Of a stretch of 64,000 nucleotides of DNA, positions 62,270 through 64,000 are shown piece by piece (within the stretch, counting starts at the first letter, position 1; every line of letters begins with the position of its first letter). Origin of the DNA: Stomorhina lunata (lineage: Eukaryota; Arthropoda; Insecta; Diptera; Rhiniidae); assembly GCA_933228675.1 (NCBI GenBank), contig OW121740.1, positions 4,322,001 through 4,386,000 of the forward strand, given 5' to 3'. Under the pieces are notes generated by a model. That model saw only the letters and a list, made by a program, of their open reading frames with translations. It was not told the origin of the DNA and ran no database searches. Both the position numbers and the translations under genes were made by a program.

Positions 62270-62825
62270 AATTTACTAAAATATTTACACAACAATTTTT
62301 CCATAGAAAAATATTGTACTGCCAAATAGATATAAATTAAAAAATTATCGCAAACAATTTTTCTTTATGAAAATTTACATTAAAAATTTAAGCCGAAAAA
62401 TTTTGGAAGAACAAATTTAAACCAAACATTTCTCTATATAAAAATTTCAACCAAAAATTTTTCGATACAAAAAACTTAAACCGAAAATTTTTCTATAAAA
62501 AAAATTTAAGCCAAAATTTTGTATCGAAAACTTTAAAATTTTTTATAGAAAATGTTTGTACTGAAGGATAGATAAAAATCAAAAAATGATAATTTTTCAC
62601 AAAAAATATTTACACCAAAAATTTTTCTATAAAAAATATTTAAACCGAACATTTTTCTATAGAAGAAATTTAAACCAAAAATTTTTCTATACAAAAATTG
62701 AAGCCCAAAATTTTTTATTGAAAAATTTATACCAAAAACATTTCCATAAAAAATTTACACTAAGAAAGTTGCTATAAAAAATTTACAGCAAAAATCTATT
62801 GTATTAAAAAAATTTTGCAACTTAA
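62270..62825. repeat. 30-bp A/T satellite continuation (TTTAAACCAAAAA)
   Basis: About 15 diverged units of TTTAAACCAAAAATTTTTCT then ATAAAAAAA, similar to the array before the inserted repeat at 62104. Confidence 0.85.
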
Positions 62826-63435
62826 GAGACAATATTTTTAAACACACTTGTAACATATTATTATTAAAACATCGAAACAGTGTAAATAAATGACAAAAAT
62901 GCCAATGCTGACACTTTTGGCAGGCATTTGTATGATAATAACAAGCGGCAATAGCAGAGGCAACAACAACAGCAATGATGAAAAAAAAAACAATAAAAAA
63001 ATACAGCAACAGCTACAAACATTGAAATTATCACCAACAACAATCAATGGTTAACCACCAACAAGCAACAACATGATGTTGCCAATATTTTTATATAAAG
63101 TCACAAAAATTAAACGAAATAAACAACAACAACAGAAAAAGAAAACAGATGAATACAAGCCAAACACTAAATCGACAGAAAAGCAGAGAAAAATAAAATA
63201 TTGTATATGAAAATAAAAATAAAAAAAAATAAAGGAAAAGCTTGAATACATCATCATTGTCAGCAACATCATAGTCGTCCTTATAGAATATGTCATTGTG
63301 TTAGTATCCTCTCTCTCTCAATAAATTCGTTTATGCCCGCTTTGGTTGTTATCATGTATAACAAATGGCAACATTTTTGCCTAAAGCCCGGACACTTAAA
63401 CATACAACGAAAAAAAAGAATAAATAGACAAAAAC
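62826..63435. other. CAA/CAG-rich DNA, leader-like composition
   Basis: CAACAACAACAGCAATGATG, CAACAACAACAGAAAAAG and similar strings recall fly 5' leaders or enhancers. No promoter with good spacing was found. The minus-strand frames here are Leu/Phe/Cys-rich complements of CAA/CAG repeats. Confidence 0.35.
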
Positions 63436-63654
63436 GTGATGGATGTCGGATACAGTTACACTAAACTAAACACATTCGTTTTTGTTGTCCTTGTTGTCAT
63501 TTTCTATGAGGCTCTATATCAAAAAAAAATAATGCTGCGGAAAAAAATAGGAAAAATAAATCTATTCATTTGGTTTGCGAGTTTATTGTTATTTTTTTTA
63601 TCCATAATCTTTCTAGTTTTTGGCGATATAAGCAAATTTAGAAATATTTGTTAG
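63436..63654 (+). CDS. Hypothetical 72-codon frame with two hydrophobic segments
   Basis: Not recognised. The frame starts MMDVGYSYTK, has a hydrophobic stretch at about residues 14-25, a Lys/Arg-rich middle (31-41) and a second, stronger hydrophobic stretch at about 45-62. Its composition is not repeat-like, and overlapping AATAAA hexamers follow 40-55 bp after the stop (about 63697-63708). It could equally be a chance frame in A/T-rich DNA. Confidence 0.12.
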   Translation: MMDVGYSYTKLNTFVFVVLVVIFYEALYQKKIMLRKKIGKINLFIWFASLLLFFLSIIFLVFGDISKFRNIC

Positions 63655-64000
63655 AGAATATGCATTAACCATATTTTGCAGGAACATCATATATTTATAA
63701 ATAAATAAAAGCCCCACTGTGATTGGATGCATTCACTTCCAGGCCAGAAAGGATGTTAGTAAATGGATAGTCAAATATATTTTATTTATGATGTTTAAAA
63801 AAATAGCTTTCACTTTGCCTCTGTATTAGTAAAATTTAATAAAAATGTTAAAAACTATTTAAAACTTAATAATAAAATGTTTTAAAAGCAATATTTATAT
63901 ACAGAAATAGAAAAAAAAAGGCAAAAAAAAATGTTTATAAGATATTAAATCAGTAATAAAAAATAACTTTGACTAAAGATTTAGAAAAAAAAACAGAAAA

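Noticed and set aside
62755..63296. Leu/Phe/Cys-rich minus-strand frames as membrane proteins
   Set aside because: They are the complement of CAA/CAG-rich DNA and lack any other support.

Overview
The window looks like euchromatic but repeat-swollen nuclear DNA from a higher fly, probably a calyptrate such as a blow fly, flesh fly or house-fly relative. This rests on extreme A+T richness, dipteran-style MITEs, mariner, piggyBac-like and R1/jockey-like relics, CAN microsatellites, short splice signals of insect type, and one gene whose conceptual protein closely resembles a Drosophila calponin-family protein. The species is inferred; no marker fixes it.

There is one convincing protein gene. 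It lies on the minus strand between about 30771 and 14700 and encodes a 169-residue single-CH-domain protein of the calponin/transgelin/Mp20 (myophilin) group, best matching fly CG5023 as I remember it. Two ordinary exons (15216-15536 and 14971-15153) are separated by a 62-bp intron. The missing N-terminus is supplied by a six-base coding exon (Met-Ala) at 30684-30689. That exon has a consensus donor and lies 82 nt downstream of a consensus initiator with a correctly spaced DPE (TSS about 30771). The first intron is therefore about 15.1 kb and holds several satellite arrays and transposon fragments.

The rest is non-coding and repetitive. Left part (1-14.7 kb): 30-bp A/T satellites at 1-1750 and 7820-9600, a 152-bp-period tandem repeat near 4.1-4.8 kb, copies of a roughly 290-bp dispersed element (family A), and three further elements between 11.98 and 13.86 kb. 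Intron 1 (15.5-30.7 kb): a 31-bp satellite (15.66-16.85), a 216-bp direct duplication (19.35/19.75), 21-bp satellites (20.3-21.3, 23.75-24.75), a 31-bp satellite (27.7-28.6) and a MITE (30.18-30.41). Upstream of the promoter: a 28-bp TGATCA satellite (32.87-34.82), diverged satellites, a TTAA-flanked piggyBac-like MITE (38.38-39.05), a 130-bp tandem repeat (39.06-39.56), a non-LTR retrotransposon relic (40.69-41.23), a composite repeat with a tRNA-like core (44.1-45.6), a long-TIR element (47.37-48.85), a mariner relic (49.08-49.65) and a doubled foldback between TTAA sites (49.80-50.26). Right part (50.3-64 kb): large 31-bp satellites at 52.3-55.1 and 56.66-57.62, a MITE at 58.08-58.32 and a 28-30-bp satellite at 60.96-62.82.

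No rRNA, conventional tRNA, CRISPR or bacterial-type system is visible. Most open reading frames here are low-complexity products of satellite DNA. The two points that stand out are the two-codon first exon separated by a satellite-filled intron, and the many arrays that appear to be variants of one A-tract/T-tract design with 28-31 bp or 21 bp periods.
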